Source: Bog-159 sp049514955 (GTDB lineage Bacteria > Acidobacteriota > Terriglobia > Bryobacterales > Bryobacteraceae). Taken from it: a DNA stretch of 28,444 nt. Position 1 is the stretch's first letter. Each line of letters begins with the position of its first letter. A program made the position numbers and the translations under genes. The notes beneath the pieces are model-generated. The model had not been told where the DNA came from and searched no databases. It saw nothing but the letters and a program-made list of their open reading frames with translations. Shown piece after piece: positions 22,155-28,444 of this stretch. The stretch lies in NCBI GenBank assembly GCA_049514955.1, contig JBEKUO010000023.1, positions 1 through 28,444 on the forward strand, read 5' to 3'.

Positions 22155-22850
22155 GTGAAGCTCGATCATCTTATCTGGAACGAAATCGAAGAATCGCTTT
22201 GGCGCGTGGGCTACGCCAAGCTGCCGGCAGTGCTGACCGCAGCCGAATGCGCCGGCCTCATCGCGCTGTATCGGCGGCCCGAGTTATTTCGCAGCCGCAT
22301 CGAGATGGCGCGCTACCGCTTCGGCATGGGCGACTATCAGTACTTCGATTATCCGCTGCCGGAAATCGTCCGCGACCTGCGCGAGCAGACGTATCCTCCG
22401 CTGGCGGCCATCGCCAATCGCTGGATGGAGGCGCTGGTCGACGAAACGCGCTTTCCGCCCGAGTTCGCGCACTTCACAGCCGAGTGCCAGGCCGCCGGGC
22501 AGCGCAAGGCGACCCCGCTGATTCTGCATTACGAAGCGGGCGGCTACAACTGCCTGCATCAGGATCTTTACGGCGACGTGGCGTTTCCGTTGCAGCTCGT
22601 CGCGATGTTGAGCGAGCCGGAAGCGGATTACACCGGCGGCGATTTCCTGCTCATCGAGCAGCGGCCCCGCACGCAATCCGCCGGCCATGCCATCCATGCG
22701 CGGCGCGGGGATGCGGTGGTATTCACGACTCGTTACCGGCCGGTGAAAGGCGCGCGCGGCTTCTACCGAGCCAATATCAAGCACGGTGTGAGCCCGCTGC
22801 TTTCCGGCACGCGCTACACCCTGGGGATCATTTACCATGACGCGCGCTGA
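22155..22850 (+). CDS. 2-oxoglutarate/Fe(II)-dependent oxygenase (COG3826-like), next to ada
   Basis: A 231-residue protein. The iron-binding triad is visible: His135 and Asp137 in CLHQDLYGD, and His210 in NIKHGVSP; Arg220 in TRYTLGIIYHD is the 2-oxoglutarate carboxylate ligand. The segments TGGDFLLIEQRPRTQSAG and RRGDAVVFTTRYRPVKGARG match the uncharacterised family COG3826 as I remember it. It is not AlkB-like in detail, but these oxygenases are often found beside ada, as here, so a role with damaged nucleic acid or its regulation is an inference. The start is GTG at 22155, just before the conserved part. The frame is open upstream without family features. Confidence 0.8.
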   Translation: MKLDHLIWNEIEESLWRVGYAKLPAVLTAAECAGLIALYRRPELFRSRIEMARYRFGMGDYQYFDYPLPEIVRDLREQTYPPLAAIANRWMEALVDETRFPPEFAHFTAECQAAGQRKATPLILHYEAGGYNCLHQDLYGDVAFPLQLVAMLSEPEADYTGGDFLLIEQRPRTQSAGHAIHARRGDAVVFTTRYRPVKGARGFYRANIKHGVSPLLSGTRYTLGIIYHDAR

Positions 22851-22912
22851 AATCTTGCTTTGCCCGCAAGGAACGGATAGCGGCGCGCCGGCGTTGCGCG
22901 TACGCTCGAATT

Positions 22913-24019
22913 ATGGCAACCATGATTGACGGCAGTCTCGCAATGACCACGAACGACGAACAGGCCTACTGGGAGGCGAACTTCTGGGAGGCTCTGGAAA
23001 CCCGCGATGCGGGCATGGATGGCGTGTTTTTCTTCGCCGTGATTACGACCGGCGTGTATTGCCGCCCATCGTGTCCGGCCCGCCGGCCACACCGCGAAAA
23101 TGTGATCTTCTTCCCGCGGCGGGATGCGGCGGAGCGCGCGGGTTTTCGTCCCTGCAAGCGCTGCAAGCCGGATCGCGAACGCACGCGCGATGCACATGCG
23201 GAGCTGGTGGAGAACATCTGCCGCCATCTGGAAGAGCATCTGGATGAAGCCGTGACGCTGGATGGACTCAGCCGCCAACTTGGGCTCAGCCCGTTCCATT
23301 TGCAGCGGACGTTCAAGGCGGCCACCGGAATCACGCCGCGCGCCTACGCCGATTTCTGCCGCCTGGCCGCGTTCAAAGACGGACTGCGCGCCGGGCGCCC
23401 GGTTACCACGGCGCTCTACGATGCGGGTTATGGATCGAGCAGCCGGCTCTACGAACGCGCGGCCGCACAGCTCGGCATGACTCCCGGGGCCTACCGGCGG
23501 GGCGGCGCAGGCCTGACGATTCGCTACGACGTGCTGGAGACTCCGGTAGGCAGGCTGCTGGTGGGTGCCACCGGCAAGGGCATCTGCGCCATTCAGCTTG
23601 GCGATTCGGAACGGAAACTGGAGGAATCCGTGCGCGCCGAATTTCCGGCGGCGGACCTGCATCGCGACCCGGCGTTTCTAACCCCCTGGGCCGACCGCCT
23701 GCGCCAGCATCTCGGCGGGCGATTGCCGAAACTGGACGTCCCGCTCGATATACAGGCCACCGCTTTCCAGCGGCGCGTATGGGAGTATCTGCAAACGATT
23801 CCATACGGCAGCACGCGATCATACGGCGAGATCGCCAAGGCCCTGAAGCAGCCCCGCGCCGCACGCGCAGTGGCGCGGGCCTGTGCCTCGAACCCGGTAG
23901 CGGTAGTGATTCCATGCCATCGCGTGGTGCGCGGCGATGGCGCAAGCGGCGGGTATCGCTGGGGCGCCGCGCGCAAGCGAAAGCTGCTGGCCCTGGAGCA
24001 TTCAGAGCCCCGACCGTAA
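22913..24019 (+). CDS. ada: Bifunctional alkylation-response regulator / O6-methylguanine-DNA methyltransferase Ada
   Basis: A 368-residue full-length Ada. The zinc domain has its four Cys ligands in VYCRPSC (Cys50, Cys54) and PCKRC (Cys81, Cys84). Cys50 would accept a methyl group from phosphotriesters, which activates the protein as transcriptional regulator. An AraC-type helix-turn-helix follows (about 97-190, DGLSRQLGLSPFHLQRTFKAATG). The C-terminal methyltransferase domain (about 200-368) has the nucleophile Cys335 in IPCHRVV and the RAVARACASNP recognition helix. It repairs O6-methylguanine in suicide reactions. Start alternatives at 22922 and 22943 exist. It lies 62 bases after the oxygenase gene in the same orientation. 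A near-copy of the gene's last codons follows at 24036-24135. Confidence 0.93.
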   Translation: MATMIDGSLAMTTNDEQAYWEANFWEALETRDAGMDGVFFFAVITTGVYCRPSCPARRPHRENVIFFPRRDAAERAGFRPCKRCKPDRERTRDAHAELVENICRHLEEHLDEAVTLDGLSRQLGLSPFHLQRTFKAATGITPRAYADFCRLAAFKDGLRAGRPVTTALYDAGYGSSSRLYERAAAQLGMTPGAYRRGGAGLTIRYDVLETPVGRLLVGATGKGICAIQLGDSERKLEESVRAEFPAADLHRDPAFLTPWADRLRQHLGGRLPKLDVPLDIQATAFQRRVWEYLQTIPYGSTRSYGEIAKALKQPRAARAVARACASNPVAVVIPCHRVVRGDGASGGYRWGAARKRKLLALEHSEPRP

Positions 24020-24035
24020 GGGAGCCGGGGGCCAC

Positions 24036-24135
24036 TATAAAGCCATCGTGCAGTGCGCGGCGATGGCGCAAGCAGCGCGTATCGCTGGGGCGCCGCGCGC
24101 AAGCGGAAGCTGCTGGCCCTGGAGCGTCGGCTTTA
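24036..24135 (+). pseudogene. Duplicated 3' end of ada (methyltransferase C-terminus fragment)
   Basis: This stretch repeats the end of ada with a few changes: HRAVRGDGASSAYRWGAARK, RKLLALERRL, then TAA at 24133-24135, against HRVVRGDGASGGYRWGAARK, RKLLALEHSEPRP in the complete gene at 23920-24019. It has no start or catalytic Cys of its own. Either ada was duplicated and partly deleted, or recombination replaced the original end of the gene. Confidence 0.8.
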
Positions 24136-24139
24136 ACGG

Positions 24140-24166
24140 GTGGGGCAGGCGCTTTCGCCTGCCAAC
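24140..24166. repeat. Hairpin repeat, module A
   Basis: A full module A copy, five bases after the ada fragment stop and 19 bases from the convergent peptidase stop, that is between two 3' ends. Confidence 0.9.
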
Positions 24167-24185
24167 CCTGACGGTTTTCTGTAGC

Positions 24186-26285
24186 CTACCGCGTCCCCGC
24201 CCCGAGCTGCGAAACCAGAAACGCGTCCACATCCGTCCACAGCGCCACCTCGTCGTCGATCGAGGAGCCGATCCCGTGCCCCGCCGTGCTGCTGGTTCGC
24301 AGCAGCACCGGCTGCTTCGTTCCGGAGGCCTGCAGGCGGGCCGCCATCTTGCGCGACTGCATAGGATCCACGCGCGCGTCGTTGTCTCCCGTGGTCAGCA
24401 GAATCGCCGGGTACTGCGTTCCGTCTTTCACATGATGATACGGCGAGTAGGCATACAGCGCTTTGAACTGGTCGGCCTCTTTGACGGTCCCATATTCGGT
24501 GGTGTTGAAAGCGCCGTTGGGCGACAGCTCCACGCGCAACATATCGTAGATGCCCACCATCGAGACCACCGCGCGATAAAGTTCGGGGTGTTGCGTCAAC
24601 GCCGCGCCCATCAACAAGCCGCCGTTGCTGCCGCCGATAATCGCGAGCTTCGAAGGCTCCGTGTACTTGTGGTGGATCAAGTATTCGGCGCAAGCGTTGA
24701 AGTCGTCGAAGACGTTTTGCTTCTTCGTCAGTTTGCCCTGCGTATGCCAGTCTTCGCCAAATTCGCCGCCGCCGCGCAGGTTGGCTTCGGCGAACACCAC
24801 GCCGCGCTCCAGCAAAGGAACAAACGCGCCGGGGTAATTGGGGCTTATGCTGATGTCGAATCCGCCGTAGCCGGTGAGCACCGTGGGATGGCTGCCATCG
24901 AGCGCCATCCCCTTGCGATGGATGATGTTCAGCGGAACCTTCGTGCCATCCTTGGAGACTGCCAAACGGCGCATGACCACAAAGTCATCGAGAGGAACCG
25001 GCGCCGGTATGCGGAGCGCGGTGGCCGTCAATTCTCTGGAGCGCGGGTCGAAATGGTAGAAAGCGCCGGGATCGAGATAGCTGCCCACATAGCAGATGGG
25101 TTCGCTGCCGTCGAGACTCCCGCATTCGCCACTGGAGATGGGTGGCAGGCGCACCTTCACCGGAGCCCGGTCCACCGGAAAAAAGACCACTTCACTGGGG
25201 CCGCCGGTCAGTTCGTTCACGAAGAGGCCTGCGCTGGTGGGCGCGATGGACTGTATGACCGCGGCGGACTCCGGAATGTTGACGGACGCCTGGTCGAGCG
25301 TCTCCACCACATCCATATGCAAAACTTTGCCGCGGCGCGCGCCCAGCCTCGAGAGCAGGTAAATGTCGTTGTGGTATCCGAACGCGAGTTGCTTGACATC
25401 GGCAAAAGCGGGGGCGAGTTGGCGCCATTGGCGGCCGGTCACCAGGATCCAATACTCATGGTCGCCGCCATCGCCGATCGCCACACTGACCCCGATCGAG
25501 CGGCCGTCGCGCGACGATTCGAAAGAGATCTCGGCGATCCGTGGAAAGTCCTTTCCGATGGCGTAGGCGTCGTTCTCGGGCGTATCGCCCAGCTTGTGAA
25601 AGTAGACCTGTTGATAGAAATGCATGTCGGCCGCGGGCCGCTCGCCATCGCGCGGATAGCGCGTGTAATAGAAGCCGGAGGTATCCGCGTTCCAGACCAC
25701 GCCGCCGCCCGCCGTCGCGTACTGCACGCGCGGGATCACGTCCGGCAGCGGCTTGCCCGTCGCGGTTTCATAAACGTGCAGGTCTCCGCTTTCGCTGCCG
25801 CCCGCGGATAAAGACGCGGCCAGATAGCGCCCATCCACGGAGGGCACGGCAAAGTCGATCGCGGTGAGGTGCTTCGGGTCGAGCGCGTCTGGATCGAGGA
25901 TCACGCGCTCGGATGCCAGATCGTCGAGCGACGCAAGCGTCACCACGATGGGATGCTGATGTTGAGGGTCGCTCTTCATGGCGAAAATCGCGCCGCGCTT
26001 CACGATGGGGAAGTACTGCGCTTTGGGAGGCTGGAAGATGAGGCGTAGCTGGCGGGAGAGAGCGTCGCGCTGCGGCAGCGCATCGAGCGAGGCTCGGGCC
26101 GCGGCGTTCTGCGCGTCGGCCCACTGCTTCACCGCCGGATCGTCGAAGTCCTCGAGCCACCGGTAATCGTCGTTGACGGTGACTTTACCATAAGTGTCGG
26201 TGACCGGCTTCTTGGGAGCCGGCGGCGGGGTCTGGGCCAGCGCCGCGGAGCCAATGAAAACAAGGGTCGCACAGAAAAAGGAACG
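24186..26285 (-). CDS. Secreted prolyl oligopeptidase (S9A family)
   Basis: A 699-residue serine peptidase that cleaves after proline in short peptides. A signal peptide (VRSFFCATLVFIGSAALAQ) precedes the family N-terminus (DTYGKVTVNDDYRWLEDFDD). The first part (about 60-420) is a seven-bladed propeller. The catalytic domain has Ser553 in GGSNGGLLMG, Asp in TGDNDARVDP and His in STAGHGIGSS, all in order. I chose GTG at 26285 because it begins the signal peptide; a TTG further upstream would put the start in the hairpin next to uvrB. It probably acts in the periplasm on imported peptides. It is divergent from uvrB and convergent with ada. Confidence 0.92.
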   Translation of the reverse strand, partial: RSFFCATLVFIGSAALAQTPPPAPKKPVTDTYGKVTVNDDYRWLEDFDDPAVKQWADAQNAAARASLDALPQRDALSRQLRLIFQPPKAQYFPIVKRGAIFAMKSDPQHQHPIVVTLASLDDLASERVILDPDALDPKHLTAIDFAVPSVDGRYLAASLSAGGSESGDLHVYETATGKPLPDVIPRVQYATAGGGVVWNADTSGFYYTRYPRDGERPAADMHFYQQVYFHKLGDTPENDAYAIGKDFPRIAEISFESSRDGRSIGVSVAIGDGGDHEYWILVTGRQWRQLAPAFADVKQLAFGYHNDIYLLSRLGARRGKVLHMDVVETLDQASVNIPESAAVIQSIAPTSAGLFVNELTGGPSEVVFFPVDRAPVKVRLPPISSGECGSLDGSEPICYVGSYLDPGAFYHFDPRSRELTATALRIPAPVPLDDFVVMRRLAVSKDGTKVPLNIIHRKGMALDGSHPTVLTGYGGFDISISPNYPGAFVPLLERGVVFAEANLRGGGEFGEDWHTQGKLTKKQNVFDDFNACAEYLIHHKYTEPSKLAIIGGSNGGLLMGAALTQHPELYRAVVSMVGIYDMLRVELSPNGAFNTTEYGTVKEADQFKALYAYSPYHHVKDGTQYPAILLTTGDNDARVDPMQSRKMAARLQASGTKQPVLLRTSSTAGHGIGSSIDDEVALWTDVDAFLVSQLGAGTR

Positions 26286-26315
26286 CACTGACGAATGATA
26301 CCAGAGCAGTGTGGG

Positions 26316-26351
26316 GCAGGTTGTCAACCTGCAAGCCGATTGTCAATCGGC
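26316..26351. repeat. Double hairpin between divergent peptidase and uvrB genes
   Basis: Two perfect 7-bp stems with the same loop: GCAGGTT-GTC-AACCTGC (26316-26332) and GCCGATT-GTC-AATCGGC (26335-26351). They are preceded by GTGGG, the usual left end of the module family. Unlike most copies, this pair lies between two 5' ends, so it cannot act as a terminator here. Confidence 0.85.
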
Positions 26352-26372
26352 TCGGTCTTTGCCACGCTCTCG

Positions 26373-26378
26373 TATACT
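26373..26378 (+). promoter_or_regulatory. Candidate -10 box before uvrB
   Basis: TATACT matches five of six bases of the -10 consensus, but it is only seven bases ahead of the ATG at 26386 and no good -35 box is at 16-18 bases. If used, the transcript would be leaderless. Support is weak. Confidence 0.3.
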
Positions 26379-26385
26379 GGAGTAT

Positions 26386-28386
26386 ATGGGCTTCCACCTG
26401 ACGGTAAACTATCGCCCCAAAGGCGATCAGGCCACCGCGATCGACGAACTGGTCCGTGGAGTGCGCGACGGCGACCAGCACCAGGTGTTGCTGGGCGTCA
26501 CCGGCTCGGGCAAGACGTTCACCATGGCGAAAGTCATCGAAGCGATTGGCCGCCCGTCCCTGATTCTGGCACACAACAAGACTCTAGCCGCGCAGCTTTA
26601 TCACGAATTTAAGTCGTACTTTCCGGAGAATGCCGTCGAATACTTTGTAAGTTACTACGATTACTATCAGCCGGAAGCTTACATCCCATCGGGTGACGTG
26701 TACATCGAGAAGGAAGCCACCATCAACGACGAGCTGGACAAGTTACGTCTCTCTGCGACCCGCTCGTTGTTCGAGCGCCGCGACTGCGTGATCGTGGCCA
26801 GCGTGAGCTGCATCTACGGCCTGGGATCTCCCGAAGCCTATTACGGCATGCTGCTGATGCTGGAAAAAGGGCAGAAGATTTCGCGCAACCAGATCGTCTC
26901 GCGCCTGGTGGACATACTCTATGACCGGAACGACGTCGATTTCCGCCGCGGTACCTTCCGTGTGCGCGGAGACACTATCGAAATCTATCCCACTTACGAC
27001 GACAATGCCTATCGCATTGAGCTTTGGGGCGACGAGATCGAGAGTCTTTCACAGATCGACCCGCTGCTCGGACAAGTAAAGCAGACTTATCTGCGCCTGC
27101 CTATCTATCCGAAGACGCACTACGTAATGTCCGAGGAAACCAAGAACTCCGCGATGGCCAGTATCGTGACCGAGCTGGACTGGTGGCACAAGGAGCTGGA
27201 GAAGCAGGGCAAGCTGATCGAAGCGCAGCGGCTGTGGCAGCGCACCATGTTCGACCTGGAGATGATGAAGGAGATCGGCTATTGCCACGGCATCGAGAAT
27301 TACTCGCGGCACTTCTCCGGACGGCTGCCGGGCGAAGCGCCGCCTACGCTGCTCGATTACCTGCCGCACGATTCGCTCATCTTGATCGACGAGAGTCACC
27401 AGACCATTCCGCAACTGCACGGCATGTATCACGGCGACCGTTCGCGCAAGGAAATTCTGGTGGCCCACGGATTCCGGCTGCCCAGCGCGCTCGACAACCG
27501 GCCGCTGACCTTCGAAGAGTTCGAACATCGCGTCAACCAGGTGCTGTACGTTTCAGCGACGCCAGGCCCGTACGAGCTGACCAAAGCGGCGGGCGTCGTG
27601 GTGGAGCAGATCATACGGCCCACGGGCCTGCTGGATCCCGAAGTGGAGATCCGCCCGGTCAAGGGACAGGTAGACGATCTACTGGGACAGATCCGCCAGC
27701 GTGTGGAGAACGGCCAGCGCGTCCTGGTGACCACGCTGACCAAACGCATGGCCGAGGATCTGGCGGAATATTACTCCGAAGTGGGCGTGCGCTGCCGATA
27801 TCTGCATTCGGAAGTGAGTACGCTCGACCGCATCAAGATTTTGCGGGACCTGCGGCGCGGCGAGTTCGACGTGCTGATCGGCATCAACCTGCTGCGCGAA
27901 GGCCTGGACTTGCCGGAAGTGTCGCTGGTGGCCATTCTGGACGCGGACAAAGAAGGCTTCCTGCGTTCGAGCGGCTCGCTCATTCAGACCATGGGCCGTG
28001 CGGCGCGGCATGTGGAGGGTCGCGCGATCCTATACGCCGACGTGATGACCGACAGCATGAAAAGAGCCATCGAGGAGACCACCCGGCGCCGGCGCACGCA
28101 GCAGGACTACAACGAGCGCAACGGGATCACGCCGCAATCCATCATCAAGCCGATCGATATGAGCCTGGTGGCGATTGCCGAAGCCGACTATGTGACCGTG
28201 CCACTCGAATCCGAGGACGAGGCCGAGGAAATGACGCGGGAGCAACGCGACCGGTTCGTCGGTGAGCTGGAGGAGCGCATGCGGGAGGCCGCGCGCAAGT
28301 TCGAGTTCGAGAAGGCCGCGCAGTTCCGCGACAAAATCAAGCTGCTGCGCTCGCGGATCGTAGAGGGAGTCGCCGCCGCGAGTTAA
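26386..28386 (+). CDS. uvrB: Excinuclease ABC subunit B (UvrB)
   Basis: The damage-verification helicase of nucleotide excision repair; it receives the lesion from UvrA and recruits UvrC for incision. The 666-residue product has the family length and all motifs: Walker A GVTGSGKT (37-44), the beta-hairpin YYDYYQPEAY, DESH in the helicase core, TLTKRMAEDLAEYY, GINLLREGLDLPEVSLVAIL, QTMGRAARHVEG, and a C-terminal UVR coiled-coil (ELEERMREAARKFEFEKAAQ) that contacts UvrC. GGAG lies five bases before the ATG, which begins the usual MGFHLTVNYRPKGDQ. No SOS box of the CTGT-N8-ACAG type was seen upstream. It closes a group of repair genes together with ada. Confidence 0.97.
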   Translation: MGFHLTVNYRPKGDQATAIDELVRGVRDGDQHQVLLGVTGSGKTFTMAKVIEAIGRPSLILAHNKTLAAQLYHEFKSYFPENAVEYFVSYYDYYQPEAYIPSGDVYIEKEATINDELDKLRLSATRSLFERRDCVIVASVSCIYGLGSPEAYYGMLLMLEKGQKISRNQIVSRLVDILYDRNDVDFRRGTFRVRGDTIEIYPTYDDNAYRIELWGDEIESLSQIDPLLGQVKQTYLRLPIYPKTHYVMSEETKNSAMASIVTELDWWHKELEKQGKLIEAQRLWQRTMFDLEMMKEIGYCHGIENYSRHFSGRLPGEAPPTLLDYLPHDSLILIDESHQTIPQLHGMYHGDRSRKEILVAHGFRLPSALDNRPLTFEEFEHRVNQVLYVSATPGPYELTKAAGVVVEQIIRPTGLLDPEVEIRPVKGQVDDLLGQIRQRVENGQRVLVTTLTKRMAEDLAEYYSEVGVRCRYLHSEVSTLDRIKILRDLRRGEFDVLIGINLLREGLDLPEVSLVAILDADKEGFLRSSGSLIQTMGRAARHVEGRAILYADVMTDSMKRAIEETTRRRRTQQDYNERNGITPQSIIKPIDMSLVAIAEADYVTVPLESEDEAEEMTREQRDRFVGELEERMREAARKFEFEKAAQFRDKIKLLRSRIVEGVAAAS

Positions 28387-28395
28387 GCCCGTGGC

Positions 28396-28436
28396 GCAGG
28401 CACTCGTGCCTGCCGCGTCGAGACTCCTCTCGACGC
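28396..28436. repeat. Double hairpin after uvrB
   Basis: GCAGGCA-CTCG-TGCCTGC (28396-28413), followed by the nine-base stem GCGTCGAGA-CTCC-TCTCGACGC (28415-28436). The second stem has a sequence not seen elsewhere in the window, but the same layout. There is no T-run behind it. The first hairpin starts ten bases after the uvrB stop. Confidence 0.9.
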
Positions 28437-28444
28437 AAACTAGC

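Noticed and set aside
24140..24166. Module A hairpins considered as rho-independent terminators
   Set aside because: They lack the T-run after the stem and some copies are inside genes or between divergent starts, so the standard terminator model does not fit.
23937..25811. A 624-codon plus-strand frame opposite the prolyl oligopeptidase
   Set aside because: It begins in the ada 3' end in another frame and shows no domain; the opposite strand holds a complete catalytic triad.
26300..26385. LexA (SOS) box before uvrB
   Set aside because: No CTGT-N8-ACAG or GAAC-N4-GTTC type site is visible in the upstream region.

Overview
The window is GC-rich chromosomal DNA from a bacterium that most resembles the Acidobacteriota, probably the Solibacter/Bryobacter group. 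This is an inference from gene content: a planctomycete/acidobacterial-type cytochrome c fused to other domains, GloVer-repeat secreted protein, several small secreted DUF4440 proteins, a WS/DGAT acyltransferase, and many GC-rich intergenic hairpin repeats. No rRNA, tRNA or CRISPR array was seen, and nothing looks like a complete mobile element; the only traces of mobility are a truncated integrase-like fragment near the left edge and decayed genes.

Layout. 1-650: the start of an XRE-type regulator running off the left edge (minus strand) and an integrase N-terminal fragment. 957-4144: uppP and ftsK, with ATGA-overlapping stop and start (cell-envelope lipid carrier recycling and chromosome translocation). 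4217-4840: a promoter and a BrnT/BrnA-like toxin-antitoxin pair. 5211-7115 (minus): an orphan MbcA/ParS-type antitoxin, a PH-domain membrane protein whose 5' end has been tandemly duplicated, and a DUF6159 membrane protein. 7242-7598: a STAS anti-sigma-factor antagonist. 7700-9100: a decay zone with a frameshifted lipocalin-like pseudogene, a DUF4440 lipoprotein and a cytochrome c-like remnant. 9100-12516 (minus): a DUF4440 protein, a VOC dioxygenase-like protein and a large cytochrome c / ankyrin / cyclase-toroid fusion. 12629-14841 (minus): a secreted helical-repeat protein overlapping a divergent acetate kinase. 15230-17636 (minus): a GloVer protein and a secreted hypothetical protein, separated by repeats.

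17863-21941 (plus) is the most coherent functional block: a hypothetical protein, then a strong promoter with a perfect palindrome at the predicted transcription start, a phasin-like protein made of six copies of one helical motif, a GNAT acetyltransferase and a wax ester synthase/diacylglycerol acyltransferase. It looks like a carbon-storage-granule locus; the palindrome contains CTGC-N3-GCAG, which matches what I recall of the PhaR (PHA-responsive repressor) operator. 22155-28386 is dominated by genome maintenance: a COG3826-type 2-oxoglutarate oxygenase next to a full-length Ada (alkylation damage) and uvrB (excision repair), with a secreted prolyl oligopeptidase on the opposite strand between them.

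A second layer runs through the whole window: short intergenic hairpins that share an architecture (about 7-bp perfect GC-rich stem, 3-5 nt loop, often led by GTGGGGC or GTGGCGC) but have many different stem sequences, often placed next to each other as modules. They sit mostly at 3' ends of genes, and at least three proteins (VOC, acetate kinase, WS/DGAT) have C-termini partly encoded by them. All annotation here is by reading; no database search was run.
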